Assembly (NCBI GenBank): GCA_036172665.1
Contig: CM069876.1
Span: 8,866,001 to 8,930,000, forward strand
Length of the DNA stretch: 64,000 nucleotides
Direction: 5' to 3'
DNA from: Prosopocoilus inquinatus
Taxonomy: Eukaryota; Arthropoda; Insecta; Coleoptera; Lucanidae
In this document: one piece after another, positions 1 to 12,804 of the stretch
Layout: each line of letters opens with the position of its first letter
How positions within the stretch are numbered: the stretch's first letter is position 1
Notes under the pieces: model-generated
Database searches by the model: none
Told to the model about the DNA's origin: nothing
What the model saw: the letters and a program-made list of their open reading frames with translations, nothing else
Position numbers and translations under genes: made by a program

Positions 1-729
1 TGGGCAAGAGCGGAATCTGTTTATACACATATTTTACGTTGGATGATTGCGAATAAGTTGGTTGTAAATGATGAAAAAACTAAGTGTATAATCTTTAAAA
101 ACAACTGCAAATATAAAATATCTAATTTCAAACTTTCCGAAGATATTACTTCTCTTTGTGATTTTTCAAGGTTACTTGGCGTGATAATCGATGAGGATTT
201 GAATTGGATTTCACATGTAAATTATCTTTGTAATTCGTTATCTAGGGTTTGTTTTGCCCTATACCAACTTAAGAAATCTTGCACTTTCAATACTTTGAAA
301 ACTTTTTACTATTCTAACTTTTATTCCAAGTTGAGATATGGTGTAATACATTGGGGAATGAGTTCTGAAGCTCATCGAATTTTCATTGTTCAAAAAAGAG
401 TTATACGGATAATATGTGATTTGGCAAACAGAGATTCTTGTAAGAACACTTTCAAAGTTAAACATTTTTTGACTTTTTATGACATATATATATTAGAAGT
501 GTTGCTTTTTGTATTTAAATATAAAGAGAATTTTGGAGTTCTTCAAAATCATGATTATAATACTCGTAACTATAATTACTTGTTACCTCCCCCACATAGA
601 TCGTCCTTATTTCAAAAAGGTCTTCCTTACATGGGCTGTAAGCTCTTTAATTGCCTTCCACGGCGTCTTAAAAATGAATATAATTTTAATAGATATAAAA
701 AACAAATAAGAGACATTCTATTAACATAA
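1..729 (+). CDS. Non-LTR retrotransposon reverse transcriptase, C-terminal part (CR1/jockey-like), cut by window edge
   Basis: The frame is open from base 1 without a start codon and ends at a TAA at 727-729, so the gene continues outside the window. The first ATG (43) is internal. What is seen is the part after the catalytic YADD block: an N-x-x-KTK motif near the start, the 'LGVIIDEDLNWISHV' block (template-grip region common to CR1 and jockey reverse transcriptases), a long thumb region with 'KRVIRIICDLANRDSC', and a 'YNTRN' motif followed by a basic C-terminus. This layout is known from insect CR1/jockey-type elements that copy themselves by target-primed reverse transcription. The element is 5' truncated or starts outside. 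Family is secure; clade is an inference. Confidence 0.82.
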   Translation, partial: WARAESVYTHILRWMIANKLVVNDEKTKCIIFKNNCKYKISNFKLSEDITSLCDFSRLLGVIIDEDLNWISHVNYLCNSLSRVCFALYQLKKSCTFNTLKTFYYSNFYSKLRYGVIHWGMSSEAHRIFIVQKRVIRIICDLANRDSCKNTFKVKHFLTFYDIYILEVLLFVFKYKENFGVLQNHDYNTRNYNYLLPPPHRSSLFQKGLPYMGCKLFNCLPRRLKNEYNFNRYKKQIRDILLT

Positions 730-871
730 AATTGTTATTCTGTATCTGAATTTACTGATTATTGTAAAAAGATATCTTAATTTTCAACCTTGTTTGAGAC
801 GTATTTCTTGTACAATGTACTTTTTTTGTACTCTGTACTTTATTGAAATAAATATATATTATTATTATTAT
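730..871 (+). repeat. 3' UTR and ATT-repeat tail of the upstream non-LTR element
   Basis: Directly after the RT stop codon there is a short non-coding stretch with an AATAAA-like site at 847-852, ending in an (ATT)n run up to about 871. A simple-repeat tail after a short 3' UTR is how many insect non-LTR retrotransposons end, so the 3' edge of this copy is placed here. Confidence 0.65.
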
Positions 872-2099
872 AGAGCTTTATTATTTGGTCTTATAAAATA
901 GGTTTATAGATGCCTAATTACCGTGGACTTCTTTTATACATATTCTAAAAAAAATTATTTCGCTGGATAACAGTTATCAATAAAGGAGTTTCCTTTTACA
1001 TATTAAGATCTCATAGTAATTTAATGCTTGGTTTCTAAATGATCTATAACTTTATGTACGGATAAACTCAAACCAAACTCACTATGCCACATTTGCACCA
1101 GTCTAAATCTAACTTTAATCGGCAATTATTTCCTATGGAATCAATTATTATAATAATAGTTTCTTTGTGTTAACTGCTGCTTAAATTTTAACTGAAAGTG
1201 GTGTCGTGCAAGTGGGCCTGTAACTTTTAAAACTCATTTCTCAAAACTTTATCTGTTGGTAAAGTACATATAAATTGCAACGTAAACAGTTTATGGTTTT
1301 CATAAAGTTATCTCAATAATATTTATCTCTAACATAAATTTATTGATTGTTTCAAAAACTGGCTATAAGTTTTCTTTGAAATATTGATATGTTTTATAAA
1401 GTTGGTGTTAAATATTTTCTAATAATTTCAAGTAAAAAAATCGTCATATTTACTTTGTTCATTATTTCTGAATTTCGTAAATTCTCCCTTAAAATTCTGA
1501 TTACAATAATGTACGAATTGTTCTTTATGCAGGTTTAAAATTTGACAAGTTTTACAGCAGATACCTAAATAAATTACAATGAAATGATAAGGATTGTCCA
1601 ATTTAATTTAAAAGTTAGATTTCTCCATTTTATATAATTTCAATTCCTATAACTTCCCGGTGTGCTGGATATTCTTGAAGTGAACTGCGGAGTCTCTCTA
1701 AAGTTCTTTTTTGTATTTAACATGTATTTTCTACTATTTTTCTTTACCTTAACTACGCAAATTAATTCGAGTTTTTATGTAAAGCAAAAATAACTCCAAC
1801 TTTTAAATATGAAGTTGTATAAAATTAATTATAAATGCCTTGGCCTCTTCAAGATGTAAGTTTTTATTAGGGCTGACCTTTTCTATATCAGACTGACTTT
1901 ATGTAGTAGTGAAACAGTGTTAATTAAAATATTAGAGGATTACAAGAAATAACTACCTCGATTTTCTTAAACAAATACAAAGCAATGTAAGTAACATTTT
2001 CAATAATAAATTCTGTTTAAAAACTTTGTGGAAGATACCAATAATTTGATCTGTATATATGTAATATATTTTAGTCTGTATTGTTTTATCAATTGTCAG
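872..2099. other. AT-rich sequence without recognisable gene
   Basis: No exon, repeat arm or transposon domain was recognised. The sequence is AT-rich with many stops in all frames. It could be intron or intergenic DNA. Confidence 0.5.
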
Positions 2100-2101
2100 T
2101 A

Positions 2102-2544
2102 CAAGGTGATTCAGAATAAGTGTCCGATCCGTTAGGAACGTATTCATGGTCATGTCAGTGCGAAATTGCAAGAAATAATTCTGTGAGAGGCATTTCAAAA
2201 ATCAACCTCCCTTGAATCCAAAATGGCAATCACGATTCATTCCTTACGTATACATACATGAGTCTCAAATTGGAATGGATGAATTGCTTATTATACATTC
2301 TTTTCCGTAGAAAGCCATAAATAAAAACGTTTTAGAGTTTCATTTTAAGGTAAACGTTAGTGTTTCGTTCTATTCCACGCTCTTGTGACGCAATACAGCT
2401 CTACTAGTCCCCATCAACCAAATCTTCAATGCTTTTTATCTCAAAAACTATGGATATCAGACACCCTATGCATATAGAATTTTTGTTTTCTTTTTCCGTG
2501 TACTACCTGTTTGACAGGTCGGATACTTATTTTGAATCACCCAG
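2102..2544. mobile_element. MITE with about 28-bp TIRs and TA target duplication
   Basis: The left end (caaGGTGATTCAgAATAAGT) matches the reverse complement of the right end (ctgGGTGATTCAaAATAAGT) over about 28 bp. Both sides are flanked by TA (2100-2101 and 2545-2546). The inside has no coding frame of note. Length (443 bp), TA duplication and lack of a transposase fit a non-autonomous Tc1/mariner-superfamily element. Confidence 0.75.
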
Positions 2545-2546
2545 TA

Positions 2547-3317
2547 CATTGTCACTCACTAATGATGTGCTGCATTATTCGTATAATCATCTATGTGTGT
2601 GTGTTTTCTTTTAATTTCTTAGAGAAGCAATTCTAGGTTTACGAATAAAGTCAGTATGCAAAAAAAGAACTGAAAATGTTTATTATAATATGGATCAGGA
2701 ATATATAACTGATTTAATTGATGACATAAAGCGAAAAAATAAATAAATAACTAAGAAATATTAAAATAACTCAATGCACAAAAAAGAAATTAGTACAAAA
2801 TTCTCTTGCATAACATAATTAAAAAATAAGTTTAATAAAAAATAGCTAATTGTTATAGTTTTTTGTGAGGTGTGGGGATTGCAAATATGTTTTTGAAAAT
2901 TCTAAATAAAGTTCATACTAGCAGGCGGACAATCTGCCCGCTCACGTTATCTCTTTTATGCAAATTCGAACTTTTGTGCATAAACTTTCAGCGAATATCA
3001 GGAATAACATATTTAAATGGAATTTTATCGTATCGCAGCATAAAGGTGCATAAATATTGCCTCATATCACCATTGCCTTAATTATAAAATCATAATTAGT
3101 GTAAAAAACAAAACACCGTTTATAAAAGTTATAGCAGTAGTTTAAAAGTAGTAAATTGACGCATTCTTTTACATTTTGTTTCGAAAAAATGATTTTATCA
3201 AATTTAATGTTGTCTAAACTACAACATTTCTGAATTTCAAGAGAATAAGAATTCTTATTGTAATAAATTATTCTTGTATATGCTTAACTGTTTAATCATG
3301 TTCGTAAAACAATGCTA
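2547..3317. other. AT-rich sequence without recognisable gene
   Basis: Holds only chance open frames (for example 2872-3081) with no recognisable domain or splice context. No repeat structure was seen. Confidence 0.45.
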
Positions 3318-3459
3318 AGGCCCGATTTCATAATCGAACTAAAGGAGACTTTAAAATTAAAGCCACATGTTAAAAAAAAATGCGAAAACGTAGTTACTTA
3401 TATATCAGAATGTGGCTTTTATTTTAAAGTCTCCTAAAGTTCGATTATGAAATCGGGCT
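3318..3459. mobile_element. Hairpin MITE, GGCCCGATTTC-ended family
   Basis: Two arms of about 50 bp pair almost perfectly around a short AT-rich loop. The left arm starts aaGGCCCGATTTCATAATCG and the right arm ends with its complement. The transcript would be a long hairpin. The terminal GGCCCGATTTC is shared with other foldbacks in this window (3559-3686, 19510-19636). There is no coding capacity. Flanks are TA-like but the duplication is not clear. Confidence 0.8.
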
Positions 3460-3558
3460 TAAGAATAAAATATTTAATATAAATATAGAAATTCCAGTAA
3501 TAGAAAGAAGAATAACACAGCTTTTCTGTCTTATGTTATCATCCCTCAAAGATACTTA

Positions 3559-3686
3559 TGCCCAGTTTCTTCATCCCCGGACAATTTTATCTACCAGATA
3601 TTATCCTTGGAAACTATTTTATCAATAATAGCTTCCGAGGATATTACGTGGCAGATAAATTTATCAAGAGGTGCAAAAATCGGGCC
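3559..3686. mobile_element. Foldback MITE with TTA target duplication
   Basis: The arms share the blocks ATTTTATCT, CCAGATATTATCC and their complements, and are flanked by TTA at 3556-3558 and 3687-3689. The same arm sequence (TATCTGCCAGG, GATAATACC) occurs in the copy at 19510-19636, so this is a repeat family. A 3-bp TTA duplication is typical of PIF/Harbinger-type MITEs. That assignment is inference from the duplication only. Confidence 0.75.
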
Positions 3687-3919
3687 TTAGATACATAATA
3701 TATTTGGATTTCAAATAATTTCAAATGAGGGAATGATTAAGAACGGAAAGAGAATTTAATTCAAAAAATTAACTCCAGGAAATAAAAAATTACTTTGAAC
3801 CGGGTTATTCAAGTTGGTACTTGTACACTTGAAATTTCTTCGTTTCTCTTTTTAAAAAAAGACGTTTGGTATGAATAATATAATAGAATAAATAATATTT
3901 TCTAATTATTTATTTGTTT

Positions 3920-4407
3920 TATCCCATGTTAATTTAAATATGCTCGAATATTGGCTTCCCTAATTATTTTACAACAAAATTGCATTGAGGTTTTTTTAAA
4001 GTACTCTTCAAGATGAATCTGTTTGTGAAGTTTGAGAATTTTTAATGAGCTCAGTTTTAAGATATTTAGAAAAGATTCTGTAACTAAATTCACTTTATAC
4101 CAAACTATCAGCAGTCTTGATCAATGATAGTGAAAATTGAAAGTTAATTAATAAATACAGTTTTGATAGAACAAACTTTTCCAGTAATTTATTTTAACAT
4201 TTACTGATCAAAGCTGTGCTGACAGTTTGGTATATATTGAATTTCCTTACTGATCTTTTTTAAATATCTCGAAACTCAGCGTATGAAAAATTCTCTAACT
4301 TCACAGACAGATTCATTTTGAAGAGCACTTTAAAAAATCTAAATGGAATTTTTCTGTAAAATAATTAGGGAAGCCAATATTCGAGCACTTTTAAATTAAA
4401 ATGGGAT
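3920..4407. mobile_element. Long-arm foldback element
   Basis: An inverted repeat with arms of about 215 bp (3920-4135 and 4192-4407) and roughly 85 percent identity by eye. Shared blocks include GCTCGAATATTGGCTTCCC, TAATTATTTTACA and ATACCAAACT. No open frame spans it. Just outside the right arm (4430-4446) lies a CACCCTGTATAATGGAACAC motif like those inside other foldbacks here, so the true element may extend further. Superfamily unknown. Confidence 0.75.
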
Positions 4408-6540
4408 TTCCTATGTTGCGTTTTAAAACGCAGCACCCTGTATAATGGAACACGAGGCGCTGGGGATATCACCAGACGACTGACTTGCTCCAAATACGCT
4501 GCAGGTTAATAAAGTAAAACTAGCCGTGCCGCCTAATATTTGAAGCAAGTGTTTTAACGAATTGAAAACATCGTGACAACAGCAGGAACCAATCGAGTAT
4601 CAGTTAACGCAAAGAAAGCCCAATAGCGTTAAAGGTCGAGGGTGAACGCAATTTAATCTCTCCGTCGAAATAATAACGCACAAACATTTGTAATCATGTA
4701 AAAAAGTAGACGGCGCACAGGGGAAAAACCGTAATTTTGGTGGCCAAAAATCTATAATTTTATATGGATAACGGTCGACAAGCATTTCCTTTCTCATTAT
4801 GTGTACCAACATTTTATATAAGAAAATTATTAAATAATATGTTACTAGTAATCCCCAGTACGCCATAAATTAGGACTTTTAGGAATTTGCTAATCCGCCC
4901 CGTTTTCACATATACACAATTATCTTTTTTACATGTGTTTCAGTCAAGAAGAAAATATGTGATAATTGTTACTTGTAAACGTCAATAGTGTTGATTTTTT
5001 GAAAAGATAAAAAATAAAAAATAAAAATTAAAGTAAATTTTCATTTATACAAGGTATCTAACTCAATTTTTTATAGTTTCAAAATAGCATTCTTATTTAA
5101 TCCTTAGAACTACTATGAACTACATTTTCAACTGTTTCGAAAAGACCACGCCTTCTTTAATTTTTTTAAACAGAAAGATGTTTTGTGTTTTCATAACGAC
5201 TTTTACCATTTGGCAACTGTGTTAAATATTCTGTAAAGTGTATCCCCCTTACGGCCAAATTTCCAGAAGAAATTCGAGAAACTGTTACGTTGAGCTTGTA
5301 AATGTTTACTCATTTCTACTTTTGTTAATTCATGATCATTATTTGTTAAAAAAATAAAGATATGAAAACATTTTTATAATACATAATATAGCCTACCAAA
5401 CCGCAATACTTTTTTACGTATTTCTCCAAATTCTATGGGAGTTTACAAAATTTTGTAAAATTAGATTACAAATGTCTATTAAAATCCGTCATTATAAATA
5501 TATCAAGTTACAATAATCGAACGAGGACGAAACAACTGAAGATTGAGGGCTTTAATATTCTCAGGATTGTAGCTTTTAAGATGCAATTCAACTTAAGAAA
5601 GTTTCACCCTGCCTCTCAAAATAAAAAAGTTAAATTGAAAATATACATCTTGTATATCAATTCTGGAAAACAATATTACACAAACTATGATTTTAAATAC
5701 ATTTAAAAAGTTTGTGTACATTGTACACATTGTGTAAACAAAAAAATATTATTAAAATTAAAGCATTCCTCATTCGTCTGTGTGAAATTTTTCTTAATAG
5801 AATGAAGTACTTTCTTCATTACATTTTTATTACTTTTAGAAACGGATTTAGATCGTTCTGATTTTTTGTACACTAATTGAGTAAAAACTATGCAATAATA
5901 ATTTAATAATATTGAAATCGTGAAATGTAGTAGTTTTACTTTATGGATTGATAAATCTTAAGAGATCTGTGTTAAGTATACATATTTTTAAATTACTATA
6001 CCTTTGTCACATATGAACAAATATTATTTGTATTAGCTTTATTTTATTTCTAATCGCCTATAGTTATCCTATAGGTTCTAGAAATACACATATATAGTTA
6101 TTTATTAAATGCTTACAACACGCAAAGAAAAAATAGTATAGAAAATATTACTTTGTCAGAGTGTTAACAGTTGTTAAAGTTTGACATCGCGCATGTTGAT
6201 AATAGAAACAACATCTAGAACTTTAATCTTTAAGGCAGACAAAAAATATACGTATTTTTTTTTTTAAACCTTTAAAAATCCATTTTTGGCGGGGAAAATC
6301 GTTGATTTTTCCCACTACGCGGTTAACATTTTATGTCTGTTTATCTGCGCGGACTACATAATTTGGTCAATTCTCACGAAAAATATGAACTGCATCTACA
6401 GACGATTGCAAAAGATGACGCAATGCTATTCGAAAATAGAAACTCCAGACGATATTTTTTTACTTTAAGCCATAAAGAAGGGCCGAAACATCGAGAATTT
6501 TACGATGTTTTATGGCTGATATACAGGCTGTCCACCGAGA
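4408..6540. other. AT-rich sequence without recognisable gene
   Basis: Apart from the CACCCTGTATAATGG motif near 4430, no exon, transposase or paired repeat was recognised. The reverse-strand open frame at 4600-4866 and the frames at 6286-6566 show no known domain. Confidence 0.45.
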
Positions 6541-8005
6541 GTGCCGCGGTCTTCTTTACCATCTAAAGCATGCAAGATAGAAAAGAAATTCAAACGAGCT
6601 GAGGTGTAACTCCGTCAGCTCTATTTTCTAAAATTATTTTTGTCTATACATATTTTTACATATTTGGGAAGTACGCATAACGAGCAGGTAATATCCAAAA
6701 ATTTCGGAAGTTTTATTTAAGAGTTTTTAAGATATAAATGATATCTCATCTACACAAATTTCACAATAGCTTCAATATATTAGTTATTTTGTGTACAGAG
6801 TGTTGAGTTTTAAAAAAGTTAATTTTTCTCAAAATTTTCAAATGGAACGCCCAATATATCTAAACTCTTGTGAAATACTGCCTTAATGAGCTTTCATAAA
6901 ACGTCAAATGTTTTTGTCTAAACTGAACAAATTGCGAAACAGCAATTACTCATTTTTTTAATTACAAAATTGACGTTTTCTAGTCTTTTCGACCGGTCCT
7001 TCTGTTTTATTTTGTTGACAAATTAACAAATAATAATTAATTTAATTAATAAATAAGAAAATAACAAAATAATGTACAAATTAAGAATAATAAGTATTAA
7101 ATTAGAAAATAACAGAAAACAATGAACGAATTAAGAATGACAAGGAACCATTGGATCTAGAAAATTTATATTAAATATTGAAATTGAAACACAAAAGAAG
7201 TACAAATTTGTAAAAGTAGTGTGTCACTAATCTAAACAATCGTTCTGTCAATTAAAAATTCATGGCAACTGTTTTCCTATTTCTAGCAAACGGCAACGTA
7301 ATTTTAAATTAATTTTTTTTTTAATTATTGTAATAAAGTTAGAATATATTCAATTACTTTGAACACAAAATAAAACGTATTCATTGATTTATCATCTAAC
7401 TGAAACAGAAAAACCGGACGGAAAGGCTAGATAACGTTAATATTGAAAGAAAAAAAATATATCATTGCTATCTCGCGATTTCTTCAGTTTAGACAAAAAC
7501 ATTTGACATTTTATGAAAGTTCATTAAGGTAGTGTTTCACAAGAATTGTTCAATTTGAAAATTTTGAGAAGAAATAACTTTTTAAAAATTCAACACCCTG
7601 TACACATAGTATCTAATAGATTGAATCTGTTGTGAAATTTCTATAGAGGAGATATTGACTACCTACAAAAATTCGTGATGAAATGTAAATAAATAATCAA
7701 ACTATAAGAGCTCAAAGTAGAGCAATTTTTTTACACATTAATATCTTACAAACTCAAACAGAATTGCTGAATTTTTTTGTTATTATTATATACATTACCT
7801 ACTCGTTATGCGTATTTTCGAAATATGTAAAAATATACTGGGTGTTCCATTTAAAAAAATATAACTTTGGTATGGATCTCAGTTACTGAACAGCCTGTAC
7901 AGCCAAAAAAAAATTTAGAAAATAGAACTGACCTAGTTACACCTCAGCTCGTTTGAATTTCTTTTCTATTTTGTATACTTTAGACGGTAGAGAAGACCGC
8001 GGCGG
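6541..8005. mobile_element. 1.46-kb foldback element with arms of about 420-530 bp
   Basis: The outer ends (GCCGCGGTCTTCT and AGAAGACCGCGGC) are complementary, and matching continues inward: GAAATTCAAACGAGCTGAGG (6576) pairs with 7940-7960, and GTTTTTGTCTAAACTGAA near 6908 pairs with its complement near 7487. The middle has no transposase. Both arms contain a version of TGGAACRCCC/GGGTGTTCCA. The element could be non-autonomous for a DDE transposase with long TIRs. No clear target duplication was found. Confidence 0.8.
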
Positions 8006-10726
8006 ACATTGAAACAAATGCAAAAAATATTCTCTGAGCAAAAAAAATTGTCTGACCACAACAGCGTGAGATCATTTATATTTCACGAATCTAATTAATT
8101 CTGTGACGATGATGGTAATAACAAAAGCTATTTTTATTGCAAGAAAAGCCGACGAGACAGGCGCAGCATGAAATGTTTTATACACAAACAATTTCTTGGT
8201 TTTGGGTAATCGAAGATAAACGTGTTCTACAACTTAATATACAAGGTGGTTCCTGAAAAATAACTATAGGTGCTTTCTTTCGCTCACAAAAACGTAGTTC
8301 AAACGCGTTTAGATGCAAAGACGGACGTTCTTTTGCAAACGGATTAATTCCCACTCTCCTTGAAATCTCAGTCCAGAACGGTAATCCTCTTTCCTCTTTG
8401 AATCAAAGTATTTTTATGTTTCGTTAGGACTGAATTCTAGTTATTTGCAGGTGAACTGTCAATCAATCAATAATTCAAATCTGTTTTGTTGCAACAACTA
8501 CGGAATCCTCCACCAAAACAAAGCAGCTATCGTTGTAACATAAAATGGGGAAAAAGTAATATTAAACAAAAAACAAACATTAAAACAAAATTAGAAAATG
8601 GGAGGGTCTTTCAATGAGCGCAATTGAAAAGTTCTTCATGCGGCATTTGAATTACATTCTGTTGATTGGACCACGTGGTAGCAAAGGACTAGAAATTTCA
8701 AGAATATTTTTGAAGCCTATAGAATTAACGAAATCTAGAATCACTGGAAGATCTCTTAAGTTATTTGGGTATAATTATTTAATGAAGTACAGTTGGGGAA
8801 ATAGAAAACGAGACAGTAAACTTTCGTTAGTTTAAACCTTACTTCTAACTTTCGGTAACTATGGTAATTTATTAACCTTCATATTAAGTAAAATTATTAA
8901 TCATTCCGTTTGTAATTAAAAATTATAACGAACAAATACCTCATACAAATAAATCATACTAGTGTAATAGTAATAATTTTACTTACAATTATTGCCATGC
9001 GAAATAAAATGAAACAAAATAACAGTCATGCAGCCTTTCTATTGAATTATTAAATGCAAATGTCCGGAGATTGATTGAATTAAGATTTCTAATATATATA
9101 TTCCACATCCAAAATGTTACATAGTTCTTCCAAAGGCTTCACTAATTCCATTTGATTCACTGGTCGAAAATTTTCAGTTACATTTCCCTTAGAAAGACGA
9201 TACATTCTTAAGAACTCAATTTGACAAGTTATTTCTGACGTTCACTGACGATAATAAATTAATCAGAAGGGTCACGACCGTCACCAAGGAGACTTCACAC
9301 TATCAAAATAATCGGAAATTTCGTTGTAAGACTTGTCCCGCTTTCTAATTCCGCAGCTGTACATTATTAGCACGTTTGTTGCGTTAATGTGATCGACGAC
9401 TGTTGTAAATATGTAAATAGGTTTCATTTAATAATTTTGAACTCCATTTTATAACAATATGCCGTTGATTTTTTGTGGTTTCTTTCAATTTTATAAATAA
9501 AGCTTAGCATGATGAATTATAACAATAGGTCATTAATGTGTACAAAATGCATCTTATAATGACTGAATTACTGAAAAATAATCGACTGAGAGGCAGACGA
9601 AAAAGCCAACTGTAAGAACGGTCATGTTATTTATTTTTCAAGCAAGGAAAGTCATCTGTTAACATAATTTCATTCTCAGTCGCGCGGAGATAAAGGTTCT
9701 GATAATTTTCTGTCTGCCGTGTCGGTCAAACCAAGATAAATACAGTTTTCATTGGCATCGTAATTTACAGTACCGAAAAATAAATTGCGAAAATAAATCA
9801 TTTTCAGCTTGCAGATTACGTCGATCATTTATTTTGTATATCAAATTCGTAACGAAATTAATTGAATTAATAACGCTGTTTTCTCTTATTCAGGCTTTGA
9901 AACGTAACCAGGTTAATAGGGACTAATTTTATTTGCGTTGAGGTGTCGTTATAGTAGCTGCATCGGTAGTTGCAAACGACATTAATCAATCACACGCAAA
10001 AAAAACATGAAGTTAATTTCGTTAAATGTCCATGATAAACAAGCGGGAACGGACAATTAAAGTGTTATGCGGACTATCGTATTTCATCAGTCAATCAATT
10101 ACAGTGATTTATTCGATTATCTACCATTCAGAATAATCTATGTGAAATGCTGTATTGTTGGAGTGACATTCATTCATTAATTGTCGTGCAGGTGCAGATA
10201 GATGAGCAAAACTCTCTAAAATGTAGGGTAGTGCCACAGGACTTTTACTTATTAAGGCGACTATTCGAAGTATCTCGAAGTGCTTTATAATGATTTAAAT
10301 AAACATGCTGCAAGAAACTCAGTCTTACAGTGACGGTTTACGTGTTGATTCTGAGAAGCAGAGGTGTACACCTTAACCGTAAAAAAATCCAAAACCCATT
10401 AAAAATCAAAAATTTTCTCGGACTGTAATCGTAACCGAAACCAAAATTAATATGCCTGAAATAACCCTAATCAAAATCGAAACTTTTATTAATTTTTCAA
10501 TTAATTTCGATATCGTTTCTTTATACTGACATCAGCGGCGGCCTTAATTGTTGCGATATCCCAGGCGAGAGCGGCCTTTTGGGTTGGGTTGGTTGACAAA
10601 TTTCCCTCCCCCCCCGCCCCTTGCGATAAGGATAAGGATATTCTTTCTATTATAAAGAGCATGAAAATTTTTATTTATTTATTATTATAAATTAGGTGTA
10701 TAGTATAATACTACACTTGGTGGCAT
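8006..10726. other. AT-rich sequence without recognisable gene
   Basis: No supported exon. The open frame at 8614-8835 (73 codons) has no recognisable domain or splice context. A transposon-end-like motif (ACAAGGTGGTTCCTG) lies at 8240-8255, and a C-rich run lies near 10604-10620. Some patches around 9.2-10.2 kb are less AT-rich, but I can assign nothing to them. Confidence 0.4.
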
Positions 10727-11078
10727 ACCCAAGCAGCAATTTATGGTAAAACTCGGGCACAATTTTCTTGTGTGTGAACCGTGTCGACACTTTTTATAGC
10801 ACTTCTGCCTCAGTGCAAATTGTGTCTAAAATATTTATGTTTGGGTTTACACATTTCCAACTTATTGTGTCAAAAAACTGTACGTGTCTAAATGGTCACA
10901 TTTCAAACACATATGTTTAAAATGTCTCCAGTTTGTGTTAGCTTGGATTCTTTAAATATATCTGGGCACAGGTGGGTCGACACTAAATAGACTCAGTTTG
11001 TCTAATTTGTTTCTTGACACGATGTTTCTATTTTGTTACTGAAATGAGTTGAGTAGACACAATAATTTCTGTTTGGGT
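10727..11078. repeat. Short repeat element ending in ACCCAAG/CTTGGGT-like inverted termini
   Basis: The left end ACCCAAGCAGCAATTT is an imperfect inverted copy of the right end AATTTCTGTTTGGGT. The inside is built of loosely repeated TGTGTC, ACACATTT and GACAC motifs. Related sequence lies around 15.06-15.55 kb, where TACTTGGGTAAT marks a similar end. It has no coding capacity. It may be a MITE or a tandem-derived element. The CR1 element starts almost at its right edge. Confidence 0.45.
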
Positions 11079-11134
11079 ACATTTTAAACAGTTTTTTATT
11101 GTTTCTACGATTACCGTAACATCTTAAAGATGTA

Positions 11135-12804
11135 AATGCTATTAACAACTTTTTTAATTCAATTACCGGCTCTCTAAACACTCCTGACATAAATGTCCTA
11201 AATTTTTACAGTAACAATATTAGCTCAAAAGCTTCTAATTTTTGCTTTAAAGAAGTATCAGAGGATCAGGTGGCAAAGTTAATTGGTGAGATCACTTCTA
11301 AATCAACGGGTTTGATGACATCTCAATTACTATGATTAATCTTTGCTGTCCGTACTTAGTTCCAATTTTCACACATATATTTAATTTTTGTCTTACTACA
11401 AGTAATTTTCCAGATCAATGGAAACTAGCAAAAATAATACCTTTACCCAAAATTAATAAAGTTGAGAATTTTAAGGATCTGCGGCCGATCAGCATCTTGG
11501 CTACATTGTTAAAGGTTTTGGAAAAGATAATGAGTGACCAGTTGGGGAGTTATCTGACATCATGTTCCCTAATACCTACAACCCAGTCTGGCTTTCGACC
11601 CGGCTATAGTTGCACTACTACGTTATCCCATATTGTTGATGATATTATCAGGGCAACCGATGAAAATAAACTTAGTCTGTTGGTTACTCTTGATTATTCT
11701 AAGGCCTTTGACAGAATAAATCATGAACTCTTATTAGCTATTTTACATTATATTGGCCTAGATGCAGCCTGTGTTACTTTATTTTCCAATTATCTTAACC
11801 GAAGAACACAAACAGTTGTCCTTGATAATCGTCATTTAGATATTGCATCACTTAGATCAGGAGTACCGCAGGGATCTATCCTTGGACCTTTGCTTTATTC
11901 AATCTATACCTCTAATTTTTTCTCGTTTGGTAAAATACAATCTAATCACCACATGTATGCCGACGATACACAACTGTATAGATCATTTAGTTTCCCCAGT
12001 CTTGATACAGCCGTCCATGATATTAACACCGACCTAAGTAAGTTAGTTGATATTTCGTCAAAACACTGTTTAGAGATCAATCCTAATAAATCGTACTATT
12101 CTTTGTTTGGCAGAGAAGTTTCTCGTAGTTCTGCTTTGCCACTAATCGCAATTACCCTTAACAATTCTAGGTTGAAGCACTGTGATTCTTTAAAAAATCT
12201 GGGTTTAATAATTGACGTAAAATTACGCTTCAAAGAACATGTGACAGCATGCATAAGAAAAGCTTTCTGTAATTTAAAAATATTGTACCCTAGTAGACAT
12301 TTTCTAACGACGGCAGCAAAAATTACATTATGTGAATCTATGATATTGTCACATTTCAGCTTCTGTGACGTTGTTTATGGTCCATGTTTAGATTTCAGAG
12401 ATATTAAGCGTATTCAGACAATGCAAAACAGTTGCCTAAGATTTATTTACGGCATTCCGAGACGGCAGCATATTTCTTACAAGTTACAGGAAGCGAAATG
12501 GCTTAATATGGAGGACAGACGTTTTCTCCATTTCGCCAGTTTTTCTCACAAAATTTTAATATCTGGAACCCCTCCTTATCTATTGATGAAAATTAGACAT
12601 CGCACAGATATACATAGTATAAATATAAGACGTAAAGATTTCATTGATGTTCCTAAACACAAAACAACACTGTTCAAGAGATCATTTACTTATAACGTAG
12701 CGTACTGTTTAAATAGCCTCGATTGTACTCTAAAACAATTACCTCTTAAACAATTTAAGAGACATCTGAAGCTGTACCTGTTGACTAGACGAGCGTTAAC
12801 ATGA
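11135..12804 (+). pseudogene. CR1-group non-LTR retrotransposon reverse transcriptase (5'-truncated, one frameshift)
   Basis: From the ATG at 11332 there is a 490-codon open frame. In order it has the finger/palm start ('WKLAKIIPLPK', 'RPISILATLLKVLEK'), 'SGFRPGYSCTTTL', the first catalytic aspartate in 'LDYSKAFDRINHELL' (D121), 'GVPQGSILGPLLY', the catalytic YADD (residues 209-212, 'MYADDTQLY'), and a complete thumb and C-terminus. The protein would copy the element's RNA at the nicked target. Homologous reading continues upstream to about 11135 in another frame, joined by a single-base frameshift near 11310, so ATG 11332 is not a true start. The endonuclease domain and ORF1 are missing, which is usual 5' truncation. 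The 'ADDTQLY' style and the ATT tail suggest the CR1/L2/Crack-Daphne group. Confidence 0.88.
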
